A stretch of 64,000 nt of DNA. Origin: Clostridium sp. D33t1_170424_F3 (GTDB taxonomy: Bacteria; Bacillota; Clostridia; Oscillospirales; Acutalibacteraceae). The notes below the pieces were generated by a model. The model made no database searches and was not told the origin of the DNA. It was given only the letters and a program-made list of their open reading frames with translations. Positions 25,746 through 40,436 of this stretch are shown here, in pieces. How positions within the stretch are numbered: the stretch's first letter is position 1; every line of letters starts with the position of its first letter. The position numbers and the translations under genes were made by a program. The DNA is taken from contig NZ_JADPEG010000004.1 in assembly GCF_015667585.1 (NCBI RefSeq), positions 124,001 to 188,000 of the forward strand. The letters are read 5' to 3'.

Positions 25746-27143
25746 TTGCCAACCGTTATTCCATACATACCGGAAAACATTACCGTGCATTTGGGGGCGC
25801 CGTCCAGCAACGCTTCCAATGTAACGGTATCCTTTTCAGACTATATCAAGAATGTTGCCTCCAGCGAAATTTATCCCACATGGAGTGAAAGCGCCATGCG
25901 GGCAAACATTCTGGCTCAGGTTTCCTACGCATTAAACCGCGTCTACACGGAATTCTATCGCAGCCGGGGTTACAACTTTGACATTACCAACACAACCGCT
26001 TATGATCAGGCGTTTGTTAAGGGACGCAATATCTTTGAGGATATTAACCGTCTTGTCGATGAATTGTTTAACGACTACATACGCCGCCAGGGCTTTGTAG
26101 AGCCTTTGTTTGCCTCCTTCTGCAATGGCACAACCTCAACCTGTGAGGGCCTGAGCCAGTGGGGGTCCGAGGAACTGGCGCAGCAGGGGTACGATTCTAT
26201 GCGGATTCTCCAAAACTATTATGGCGACGATATCGAGCTTGTAATAGACGCACCCATTCAGAACATAACAAATTCTTATCCGGGCACAGCACTGCGCGAA
26301 GGGGACACAGGCCCTAATGTGACCGTTATCCAAACGTCCCTGAACCGTATCTCCCAGAATTATCCGGCAATACCTAAAATTTATCCGGTGGACGGTATCT
26401 TCGGTCCGATGACGGCGGCGGCGGTGCGCAAATTTCAAAGCATTTTTGGCCTTGCTGTAGACGGCGTTGTGGGCAAAGGTACATGGTATCAGCTTGTCAA
26501 GCTGTATGTGGGCGTCAAACGTTTGGCGGAGCTGAATTCACTGGGACAGACCTTTACGGGAATATCTTGGGCATATCCGGACGCCATTATAGAGGGGGAC
26601 AGCGGCCAAAAGGTGTCTCATTTACAGTATATGCTGGCGGTTCTCTCTGAATTTACCCCGCAGATCCCACCGGTGCAGGTCACAGGCGTCTTCGATGCAG
26701 AAACAAAGAGCGCTGTGCTGGCGTTTCAGAGGCGTGCCGGGATGCCGGAAACCGGGGAGGTCGGCGCACCCACATGGGATGCCATATACGACGCTTATGC
26801 GGGTACTGCTGAGACGGTCCTCAGCCGGGGCGAACTCTTTCCCTATCAGGGGAACCCAGCTCCAGCCACTACGGTTCAGGCTTTGCAGACGCAGCTTAAC
26901 ACGGTGGCCAACGCGACACCCGGCATGCCCCGCCCGCCAATTACCGGGCAGCCCGACGCAATGACCCAGCGGGCGATCCTGCAATTCCAAAAGCTTTGCA
27001 AACTTCCGACAAATGGACAGATTGATTCTGCTACCATTAAAGCCCTGGCTGACGATATTGGGGAACTTCGTTTTGCCAGAACGCCCCGTTTCGCGCAGTA
27101 TCCAGGCTACAGCCTGCGCTATGGCATGGCCGATTCTCATTAG
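25746..27143 (+). CDS. SleC-like spore cortex-lytic protein (SpoIID-like domain plus PG-binding repeats)
   Basis: 465 residues, no signal peptide. The N-terminal part (about 1-160) has the SpoIID/LytB look: YPTWSESAMRANILAQVSYALNR and GLSQWGSEELAQQGYDSMRILQNYYG, the region found in SleC-type lytic transglycosylases. Three peptidoglycan_binding_1 modules follow (about 175-245, 265-350, 365-440), marked by DGIFGPMTAAAVRKFQ, GVFDAETKSAVLAFQRRAGM and DAMTQRAILQFQKL. A TTG start at 25746 is supported by AAGGAGGT 5 nt upstream. Absence of a secretion signal fits synthesis in the mother cell around the forespore. Activity on cortex peptidoglycan is inferred from family. Confidence 0.82.
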   Translation: MPTVIPYIPENITVHLGAPSSNASNVTVSFSDYIKNVASSEIYPTWSESAMRANILAQVSYALNRVYTEFYRSRGYNFDITNTTAYDQAFVKGRNIFEDINRLVDELFNDYIRRQGFVEPLFASFCNGTTSTCEGLSQWGSEELAQQGYDSMRILQNYYGDDIELVIDAPIQNITNSYPGTALREGDTGPNVTVIQTSLNRISQNYPAIPKIYPVDGIFGPMTAAAVRKFQSIFGLAVDGVVGKGTWYQLVKLYVGVKRLAELNSLGQTFTGISWAYPDAIIEGDSGQKVSHLQYMLAVLSEFTPQIPPVQVTGVFDAETKSAVLAFQRRAGMPETGEVGAPTWDAIYDAYAGTAETVLSRGELFPYQGNPAPATTVQALQTQLNTVANATPGMPRPPITGQPDAMTQRAILQFQKLCKLPTNGQIDSATIKALADDIGELRFARTPRFAQYPGYSLRYGMADSH

Positions 27144-27154
27144 GAGGTGATAAA

Positions 27155-27721
27155 ATGGCGGTTACAAACGAACCGATTGGCCAGCCGGTCCGGAGCCTGC
27201 AGACAATGCTGCGGGCCATCGCGCAATATGATAACGAGGTTCTTCCCGTCGTGCCAGACGGAATTTATGCCAACGATACCATTGCCTCTGTTTCTTCGTT
27301 CCAAAGGCGGCACGGGCTGCCCATCACCGGCGTGACAGATATGGACACCTGGTACACAGTAGCCGACGAGTACCGACGCGCTTTAGTGGAAATCAGCCCG
27401 GCGGCGTCGGTAAATCCGATTTTTCAAAGAGGCCAGGTCATTCACGCCAATGAGGTCAACGAGCACCTGTACATGATTCATGGTATGCTGATCGCTCTCC
27501 ATGCCCATTATGATTCCCTGCCCCTTGTTTCCTGTAATAATATCCATGATACGGCCTCTGTCGCGGCCGTTCGGTGGCTGCAGGCGCGTGCCGGTGTCGA
27601 GCCCAGCGGGGATATCACGCGGCTTACGTGGAAAAATTTATCGCACCTTTACCGCATTACAGTCGGTGATGGAACGAAGCCGGCCGCATCTGTGTCTGGT
27701 TTCCGGGAAAGCGTGGGATGA
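27155..27721 (+). CDS. Peptidoglycan-binding protein of the cortex-lytic operon
   Basis: 188 residues with two peptidoglycan_binding_1-like modules: PVRSLQTMLRAIAQYD ... DGIYANDTIASVSSFQ and VNEHLYMIHGMLIALHA ... SVAAVRWLQARAGV. No signal peptide and no catalytic domain. ATG 27155 follows AGGAGGTGA, 11 bp after the SleC-like stop. It looks like a split-off binding partner of the SleC-like protein, with repeats of the same type. Probably a spore structural or targeting protein. Confidence 0.82.
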   Translation: MAVTNEPIGQPVRSLQTMLRAIAQYDNEVLPVVPDGIYANDTIASVSSFQRRHGLPITGVTDMDTWYTVADEYRRALVEISPAASVNPIFQRGQVIHANEVNEHLYMIHGMLIALHAHYDSLPLVSCNNIHDTASVAAVRWLQARAGVEPSGDITRLTWKNLSHLYRITVGDGTKPAASVSGFRESVG

Positions 27722-27785
27722 AAATGACGATAGGCCTTATGCAAACCATGAGATCCTGTCGTATAAAATACATTTGCGTAAATAA

Positions 27786-27828
27786 ACCTGCAGATCCGAT
27801 GTGTAAATCGGACCTGCAGGTGTTTATT
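27786..27828 (+). terminator. Terminator of the cortex-lytic operon
   Basis: ACCTGCAG-A-TCCGAT (27786-27800) pairs with ATCGGA-C-CTGCAGGT (27807-27821) with one internal mismatch, followed by GTTTATTTG. Confidence 0.85.
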
Positions 27829-27880
27829 TGTATCATATAATCAAAAGGATTCCTGAATAGAATGAAACGATTTTTTAAAG

Positions 27881-27925
27881 GACAGAACTGCTTTCTGCAT
27901 CAGCGGGAAGCAGTTCTGTCTTTTG
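27881..27925 (+). terminator. Second terminator
   Basis: A 13-bp perfect stem GACAGAACTGCTT (27881-27893) / AAGCAGTTCTGTC (27908-27920), then TTTTG. Confidence 0.85.
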
Positions 27926-28144
27926 TCTTTGAAAAGTAGATATAAAAGAGAGAATGCGAGTTTGTTAAATTAAAAGGAATATTATGGAATATACAAATAG
28001 AAGAAATAAATATGACTTAAATTTATGGATTGAAACTATATAGGGTACATTAAATGCTATAATGTAAAATCATATATAGACTTTGCGACGCAAAGCACGC
28101 AAGAGACGCATCAGGCGTTTCTTACATTTAAAGAGGGATAGGGC

Positions 28145-30073
28145 ATGAAAAAGAATATATTGCTGCGGACCAATCTGATGGTTTGTGTCATTATCGTAAT
28201 CGGTTTTTGCCTGACGGCTGTCCTCAGCTATCAGGCAAATTTTGACACGTCTTTGCAAAGCGTTGAGCAGGTTTCCTCTCTGACCTCAGAGGGGATTTAT
28301 TATCAACTGACAACCACCTTTACAAAACCGGTAAATATCTCGCTTACAATGGCAAACGACAGCCTGTTGCGGGATCTGCTCAGCAGTGAGGCAACATATC
28401 TGGAGGATGAAGACTATATCGGAAGACTCCGGAAATATTTAGGAAACTATCAGGAGAAATACAGTTATGATTCGGTTTTTCTGGTTTCCACGGCAACCGG
28501 CAGATACTACAACTTCCGTGGACTGGACCGGGTTTTAACACGTGATAATCCGGAAAATGTCTGGTATTACGAGCTGCTGGACAGCGACGCGGATTATGCG
28601 ATGAATGTGGACAATGACGAAGCGGCAAATAATGAAATTACAGTCTTTGTGAACTGTAAAATCAAATCGGACGCGGGGACTACGCTGGGAATTGTAGGAG
28701 TAGGACTGCGCATCGACTATTTGCAAAGCTTGCTGCATGAGTACGAAAGAGAGTTTGGCGTTCAAACCTATTTGATAGACGATACAGGAAAAATTGAAAT
28801 TTCCACGCAGTATTCAGGCTATGAACAGGAAAATCTATTCGAGCTGAATGCTTTCAGCAGCGACGTAAAACATAGAATCCTGGATTGGACGGTGGGGGAA
28901 TCCGCGTGCAGCTTTTGGACCTCCGAAGGCGATACGGCCGGTTTGTCCAGTTATATGGTTGCGCGCTATCTGCCGGAGCTGTCCTGGCATCTGGTGGTGG
29001 AAAGAAATATCGGTCCCTTGATGGAAGAGCTTTACCGGCAGCTTTTTCAGACTGTCCTGATTATTATTGCGATCATCGGAATTATCCTTGTGGTAATCAC
29101 ATATGTAATCCGGGGTTTTAATAAAAAAATCATGGAGATGAATGAAAAGCAAAAGGAAATTTTCCGGCAGACAACGGAGCAGATGTATGATAACATCTAT
29201 GAGCTGAATATAACGCAGAACCAGGCGGCAGGCAAAAGTACAAAGCGGTATTTTGAGAGCCTGGGGATGCCGGGAGATATCCCCTACGACCAGGCGCTTC
29301 TGGGAATTGCAAAAAAGCAAATTAAAGAAGAGTTTCGAGAAGGCTACATTTCCACCTTTGCGCCGGAAAACGTACTAAGGGAATATGAAAAGGGGAATAC
29401 GCATCTGCGGTATGATTTCATGATCCGTTTGGACGGCGAGGACTATTTCTGGCTGCGGATTGACGCCCATACATATTTTTGGCCGGAGGATGGCTGCATC
29501 CACATGTTTACATACCGCAAAAATATTGATAAAGAGAAGAAGCAGGCGTTTGAGATGACCGAACTGGCCCAGAAGGATGAAATGACGGGGCTTTATACCA
29601 AAATGGCCACGGCACGTCGGATCAATCGGCTGCTGGAGCAGAGTTCAACCGGCCGGTACGCTTTTTTCATTTTTGATATCGATAATTTTAAACAGGCGAA
29701 CGATTCCCATGGACATGCCTTTGGCGACTCTGTGATTGTTACATTTGTAGATACTATTAAGAGGTATTTTCATGAGGAAGCGGTCATTGGCAGGATCGGC
29801 GGCGATGAATTTGTCGCTTTTACTCTGATTGCCGACAGGCAGCAGGCGGATGAAATAGGTAGAAAGCTTTCCGCTGCGCTGCATATGCAGCATGTGGTTG
29901 GACAGATGAGCTGGAGCATATCCGCCAGTATCGGTGTGGCAATATCGCCTGAGAATGGAACGACATTTGAGTTGTTGTACAAATGTGCGGATACAGCTCT
30001 TTATCAGACCAAAAAACGTGGAAAAAACGGATATACAATTTATCCGAGTGCACGGCCAGGCAAAGACAATTAA
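28145..30073 (+). CDS. Membrane diguanylate cyclase with extracellular sensor
   Basis: 642 residues. Transmembrane helices at about 10-30 and 297-320 enclose a large extracytoplasmic sensor resembling dCACHE (signal in the middle: FLVSTATGRYYNFRG). A cytoplasmic PAS-like segment (about 340-460) leads to a GGDEF domain (about 475-635) with FFIFDIDNFKQANDSHGHAFGD and an intact RIGGDEF active site, so it should make c-di-GMP. The RxxD inhibitory site upstream of GGDEF is not present (FHEE instead). ATG 28145 follows AAAGAGGGA. Monocistronic; no EAL domain. The ligand is unknown, small organic acids or amino acids being usual for such sensors. Confidence 0.93.
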   Translation: MKKNILLRTNLMVCVIIVIGFCLTAVLSYQANFDTSLQSVEQVSSLTSEGIYYQLTTTFTKPVNISLTMANDSLLRDLLSSEATYLEDEDYIGRLRKYLGNYQEKYSYDSVFLVSTATGRYYNFRGLDRVLTRDNPENVWYYELLDSDADYAMNVDNDEAANNEITVFVNCKIKSDAGTTLGIVGVGLRIDYLQSLLHEYEREFGVQTYLIDDTGKIEISTQYSGYEQENLFELNAFSSDVKHRILDWTVGESACSFWTSEGDTAGLSSYMVARYLPELSWHLVVERNIGPLMEELYRQLFQTVLIIIAIIGIILVVITYVIRGFNKKIMEMNEKQKEIFRQTTEQMYDNIYELNITQNQAAGKSTKRYFESLGMPGDIPYDQALLGIAKKQIKEEFREGYISTFAPENVLREYEKGNTHLRYDFMIRLDGEDYFWLRIDAHTYFWPEDGCIHMFTYRKNIDKEKKQAFEMTELAQKDEMTGLYTKMATARRINRLLEQSSTGRYAFFIFDIDNFKQANDSHGHAFGDSVIVTFVDTIKRYFHEEAVIGRIGGDEFVAFTLIADRQQADEIGRKLSAALHMQHVVGQMSWSISASIGVAISPENGTTFELLYKCADTALYQTKKRGKNGYTIYPSARPGKDN

Positions 30074-30080
30074 AAATTCC

Positions 30081-30109
30081 TGTACAGATCAGGAAATCTA
30101 TGGTATATT
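30081..30109 (+). promoter_or_regulatory. Promoter of the cobalamin riboswitch/cbiMN unit
   Basis: TGTACA (30081-30086), 17-bp spacer, TATATT (30104-30109), about 15 bp before the riboswitch P1 stem. Confidence 0.5.
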
Positions 30110-30121
30110 ATTTTTACAGAC

Positions 30122-30295
30122 ATTACAAGGTGCCCGAGGCTTTCAGCCGGTCGGGAGAATAGGGAAACGGGTGTAAATCCCGTGCGGGACCGCCGCCGTA
30201 AAGGGCAAGTTCCGGCTTTTTTATGCCACTGTGGGTACACATGGGAAGGCAGAGCCGGGGCGCAAACGCCTGAGCCGGAAGACCTGCCTTGTAGT
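30122..30295 (+). ncRNA. Cobalamin (B12) riboswitch
   Basis: Conserved elements in order: P1 strand TACAAGG (30124-30130), the GGGAA / GGTGTAAATCCCGTGCGGG core (about 30160-30190) with the following CCGCCGCCGTA, GCCACTGTGGG (about 30225), and the B12-box-like AGCCGGAAGACCTGCC (about 30272-30287), closing with CCTTGTA (30287-30293) pairing with P1. The adjacent cbiM gene fits repression of cobalt uptake by adenosylcobalamin. Confidence 0.95.
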
Positions 30296-30405
30296 TGATA
30301 TTCTGCCTGGGAGAGACCTCAAGAGGCGGGAACTGCGCGGCGGACGGACAAAACGTTTGCGCAGGCTGCATTCAGCTTGCCGCATCGGTAACTGTTTGTT
30401 ATCCT

Positions 30406-30438
30406 ATGCCTTTCTCTTTTCAGAGAAAGGCATTTTTT
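30406..30438 (+). terminator. Riboswitch expression-platform terminator
   Basis: An 11-bp stem ATGCCTTTCTC (30406-30416) / GAGAAAGGCAT (30423-30433) followed by TTTTTG, between the aptamer and the cbiM ribosome site. It indicates control by transcription termination. Confidence 0.88.
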
Positions 30439-30465
30439 GCGGCATAATTTGTAAGGAGGAAAAAC

Positions 30466-31215
30466 ATGACTCGAAATGAAAAGAAAGTATTTGTCCTTTC
30501 CATTGTGTTGGGCGCTGTGCTCTGTGTACCCCAGAATGCATTTGCCATGCACATTATGGAAGGATATTTGCCCCCGCTGTATTGTGTTTTTTGGGGCGCC
30601 GTTTGTATCCCGTTTCTGGCGGGGGGAGTAATTTCCATCCGGCATACGATCCAGCGGCAGAGGAAGGCGTTGCTGCTGCTTGCGATGGCCGGAGCGTTTA
30701 TCTTTGTAATCTCTTCGCTTAAAATCCCCTCTGTTACGGGCAGCTGCAGCCATATGACCGGCACCGGCTTGGCGGCCATCCTTTTTGGCCCGGTTGCCGC
30801 AAGCGTTTTGGGGATTATTGTGCTGGTTTTTCAGGCCGTTCTTTTGGCGCACGGTGGGTTGACTTCCCTGGGGGCCAATACGTTCAGCATGGCAATCGCC
30901 GGCCCTCTGCTCAGCTGGGGCCTGTATAAACTGGGCAAAAAATGCAGGATTCCCCGTCTGGCCAATATTTTTATCGCGGCGACTTTGGGCGACTTGTTTA
31001 CCTATTGTGTGACCAGCCTGCAACTGGCTCTGGCAAATCCGAGTGCAGAGGGCGGGATTGCCGCAAGTATCGTGAAGTTCCTGGGCGTATTTGCGCCCAC
31101 ACAGCTTCCGCTTGCGGTGATTGAGGGAATTCTGACAATGCTCATTATTCTTGGATTGGAAAGTTATGCAAAGCCGGAACTGCGTGAGATCGGTTTTCTG
31201 GAGGAGGAAGCTTGA
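30466..31215 (+). CDS. cbiM: Cobalt ECF transporter S component CbiM
   Basis: Substrate-specific subunit of the energy-coupling-factor cobalt importer, 249 residues. The N-terminal signal segment ends NAFA followed by MHIMEGYLPP; processing exposes the Met-His that coordinates the metal in CbiM/NikM. Several transmembrane helices and a conserved GSCSHMTGTGL motif follow. ATG 30466 follows AAGGAGG. It is the first gene behind the B12 riboswitch and is directly followed by cbiN. CbiQ and CbiO, the energising module, are not in the following DNA. Confidence 0.95.
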   Translation: MTRNEKKVFVLSIVLGAVLCVPQNAFAMHIMEGYLPPLYCVFWGAVCIPFLAGGVISIRHTIQRQRKALLLLAMAGAFIFVISSLKIPSVTGSCSHMTGTGLAAILFGPVAASVLGIIVLVFQAVLLAHGGLTSLGANTFSMAIAGPLLSWGLYKLGKKCRIPRLANIFIAATLGDLFTYCVTSLQLALANPSAEGGIAASIVKFLGVFAPTQLPLAVIEGILTMLIILGLESYAKPELREIGFLEEEA

Positions 31216-31217
31216 CT

Positions 31218-31529
31218 ATGAGTAAAAAGACGAAAATCGTAGTGCTATCCCTCATTTTGGTGGTGTTGCTTGCTGTTGTGCCGTTGTTTGTTTTGAAAGG
31301 TGCGGCATTCGGCGGGAGTGATGACGCGGGAAGCCAGATGGTGGAACAGATTCGCGGAGAAGCCTATGAGCCGTGGTTCACACCGGTACTGGAACAGGCG
31401 ATTGGCGGGGAGCTTCCAGGGGAAATTGAGAGCCTTCTATTCTGTGTGCAGACGGGTCTCGGCGTTGGCGTGATCGCATACGGATTTGGCTTTTTTGTGG
31501 CTCGTAAAAGGTACAGTAAAGAAGAGTAA
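31218..31529 (+). CDS. cbiN: Cobalt transporter accessory protein CbiN
   Basis: 103 residues with two transmembrane helices (about 8-28 and 72-92) joined by an extracytoplasmic loop containing the typical YEPWFTPVLE and GELPGEIESLLFCVQTGLG motifs. CbiN associates with CbiM to load Co2+. ATG 31218 is 7 nt after GAGGAGGAAG, which lies at the end of cbiM; an in-frame TTG at 31212 is less likely. Last gene of the operon, followed by a 25-bp perfect hairpin. Confidence 0.94.
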   Translation: MSKKTKIVVLSLILVVLLAVVPLFVLKGAAFGGSDDAGSQMVEQIRGEAYEPWFTPVLEQAIGGELPGEIESLLFCVQTGLGVGVIAYGFGFFVARKRYSKEE

Positions 31530-31536
31530 AAGAATA

Positions 31537-31592
31537 CATGACGGATAAAAAATGCCTGCGGTTTTCACCGCAGGCATTTTTTATCCGTCATG
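31537..31592. terminator. Bidirectional terminator between cbiN and the MerR gene
   Basis: A perfect 25-bp inverted repeat (31537-31561 and 31568-31592) with a 6-nt loop. It carries internal A6/T6 tracts, so either strand gives stem-plus-T-run (GCCTGCGG-loop-CCGCAGGC-ATTTTTT). The right arm contains the last codons and stop of the MerR gene. Confidence 0.93.
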
Positions 31593-32015
31593 AGAATTGT
31601 AGGTTTTTTCCCGATAGGCGTCCCAATTGGGTATTGGAAATCCGGCTGTGATCGCCTGTTTGATGTCGCCGTAATAATTTAGCTTTCGTTTTACATGCTC
31701 ATACGCGTTTTGCAGCTGCGCAAGTTGGTTTTCCACGTTTTCTCTTTGCTGTTCAAGGAGAGACAGGATGTCGTCGATGCGCTCCTGCTCCTTTTCTTCA
31801 TAAGAAAAGAAGGCCTGCAGCTGCGAGATCGTCATGCCGGTCTGTTTAAAACAACAGATCGTCTTTAACCGGTTCACATGCTTTTCTTCATAGATGCGCT
31901 GTCCGGAATCCGTCCGGGCGATGTCCGTCAAAATACCGACTTCTTCATAATAGCGCAGGGTGGAGGTGGGAAGCTGAAATAAATTGGAAATTTCCTTTAT
32001 CGTATAGGGTTTCAT
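31581..32015 (-). CDS. MerR-family transcriptional regulator
   Basis: 144 residues. N-terminal winged helix: TIKEISNLFQLPTSTLRYYEEVGIL, then RIYEEKHVNRLKTICCFKQTGM, and a long C-terminal coiled coil (about 75-120). It resembles AdhR/YcgE-type regulators that sense aldehydes or small molecules through cysteines; there is a CC pair near residue 54, but no metal-binding C-terminal motif. I use ATG 32015, preceded by AGAGG; the longer upstream frame lacks family similarity. It is divergent from the GH2 gene. Its target is not evident: the GH2 promoter has a normal 17-bp spacer rather than the 19-20 bp usual for MerR control. Confidence 0.92.
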   Translation of the reverse strand: MKPYTIKEISNLFQLPTSTLRYYEEVGILTDIARTDSGQRIYEEKHVNRLKTICCFKQTGMTISQLQAFFSYEEKEQERIDDILSLLEQQRENVENQLAQLQNAYEHVKRKLNYYGDIKQAITAGFPIPNWDAYREKTYNSHDG

Positions 32016-32192
32016 GATGGTTCCTCTCTGCTCCATACATCGTTGTCTGGAAAAGCTGCGGTAAAAATGGTGTATGTATTTATCATATATGGATGTGGTG
32101 GATCTGTCAAATACCGCTATTTTGAGGGAACCGGAAATCAAGCGCTTCCTGTGCAATTTCAGGATTTGAATAGATTTTTCTAAAGTTATTAT

Positions 32193-32221
32193 TTGAAACA
32201 AAAAAATAGAATGTTTATGAT
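32193..32221 (+). promoter_or_regulatory. Promoter of the GH2 gene
   Basis: TTGAAA (32193-32198), 17-bp spacer, TATGAT (32216-32221), about 100 bp before the start codon. It lies in the 308-bp gap divergent from the MerR gene. Confidence 0.65.
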
Positions 32222-32251
32222 ATTGTTAAAAATATTAGTGCTTTTGATTAA

Positions 32252-40033
<7,782 letters not shown>

Positions 40034-40125
40034 ATACCCACGCATCGTCTGCGTCATTCTCCGCAGATGCGAGAAACACATTCCGGATGCAAGTGCGCTG
40101 GACGAATAGAAACAAATAAACAGCT

Positions 40126-40165
40126 GGCGTTCTTGGAACCACATTGGTTCCAAGAACGCCTTTTG
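40126..40165 (+). terminator. Terminator after the GH2 gene
   Basis: A 16-bp perfect stem GGCGTTCTTGGAACCA (40126-40141) / TGGTTCCAAGAACGCC (40145-40160), then TTTTGTTTG. The rest of the 403-bp gap holds only the next promoter. Confidence 0.93.
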
Positions 40166-40336
40166 TTTGCTGAAATGGTTCATTAGAATCAAAAAAGTAT
40201 ACAAGCAAATCGTCTTAAATTGACGAAACTTTAGTTGAAAATCTAATAAATTCAGACATGGAAATTGGTTATCCAGAAAATTCCGCAAATGTACAAAAAA
40301 CATATACAATCATATACCCATGAAACGAAAAGTAAT

Positions 40337-40365
40337 TTGATAAATAATGTGCAAAATGCTACAAT
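40337..40365 (+). promoter_or_regulatory. Promoter of the GH29 gene
   Basis: TTGATA (40337-40342), 17-bp spacer, TACAAT (40360-40365), about 70 bp before the start codon. It has the same layout as the GH2 promoter. Confidence 0.65.
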
Positions 40366-40436
40366 CATAACCATAGGGACTGGAATGGGAGAAGGAACCA
40401 GTCCGTATATAGTATGAAGAAGGAAGGATGAAAAAA

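Larger units (their letters stand above)
27722..28144. other. Intergenic region with two terminators and an extended -10 promoter
   Basis: Contains terminators at 27786-27826 and 27881-27925, then AT-rich DNA, and an extended -10 TGCTATAAT (28055-28063) for the GGDEF gene. The leader from there to 28145 has two short hairpins (CTTTG-loop-CAAAG near 28081 and ACGC-loop-GCGT). It does not look like a c-di-GMP riboswitch. Confidence 0.6.

Noticed and set aside
28064-28144. c-di-GMP riboswitch before the GGDEF gene
   Set aside because: Only short hairpins with GACGCAAAG-like text; the conserved GEMM core and tetraloop receptor arrangement are absent and the segment is too short.
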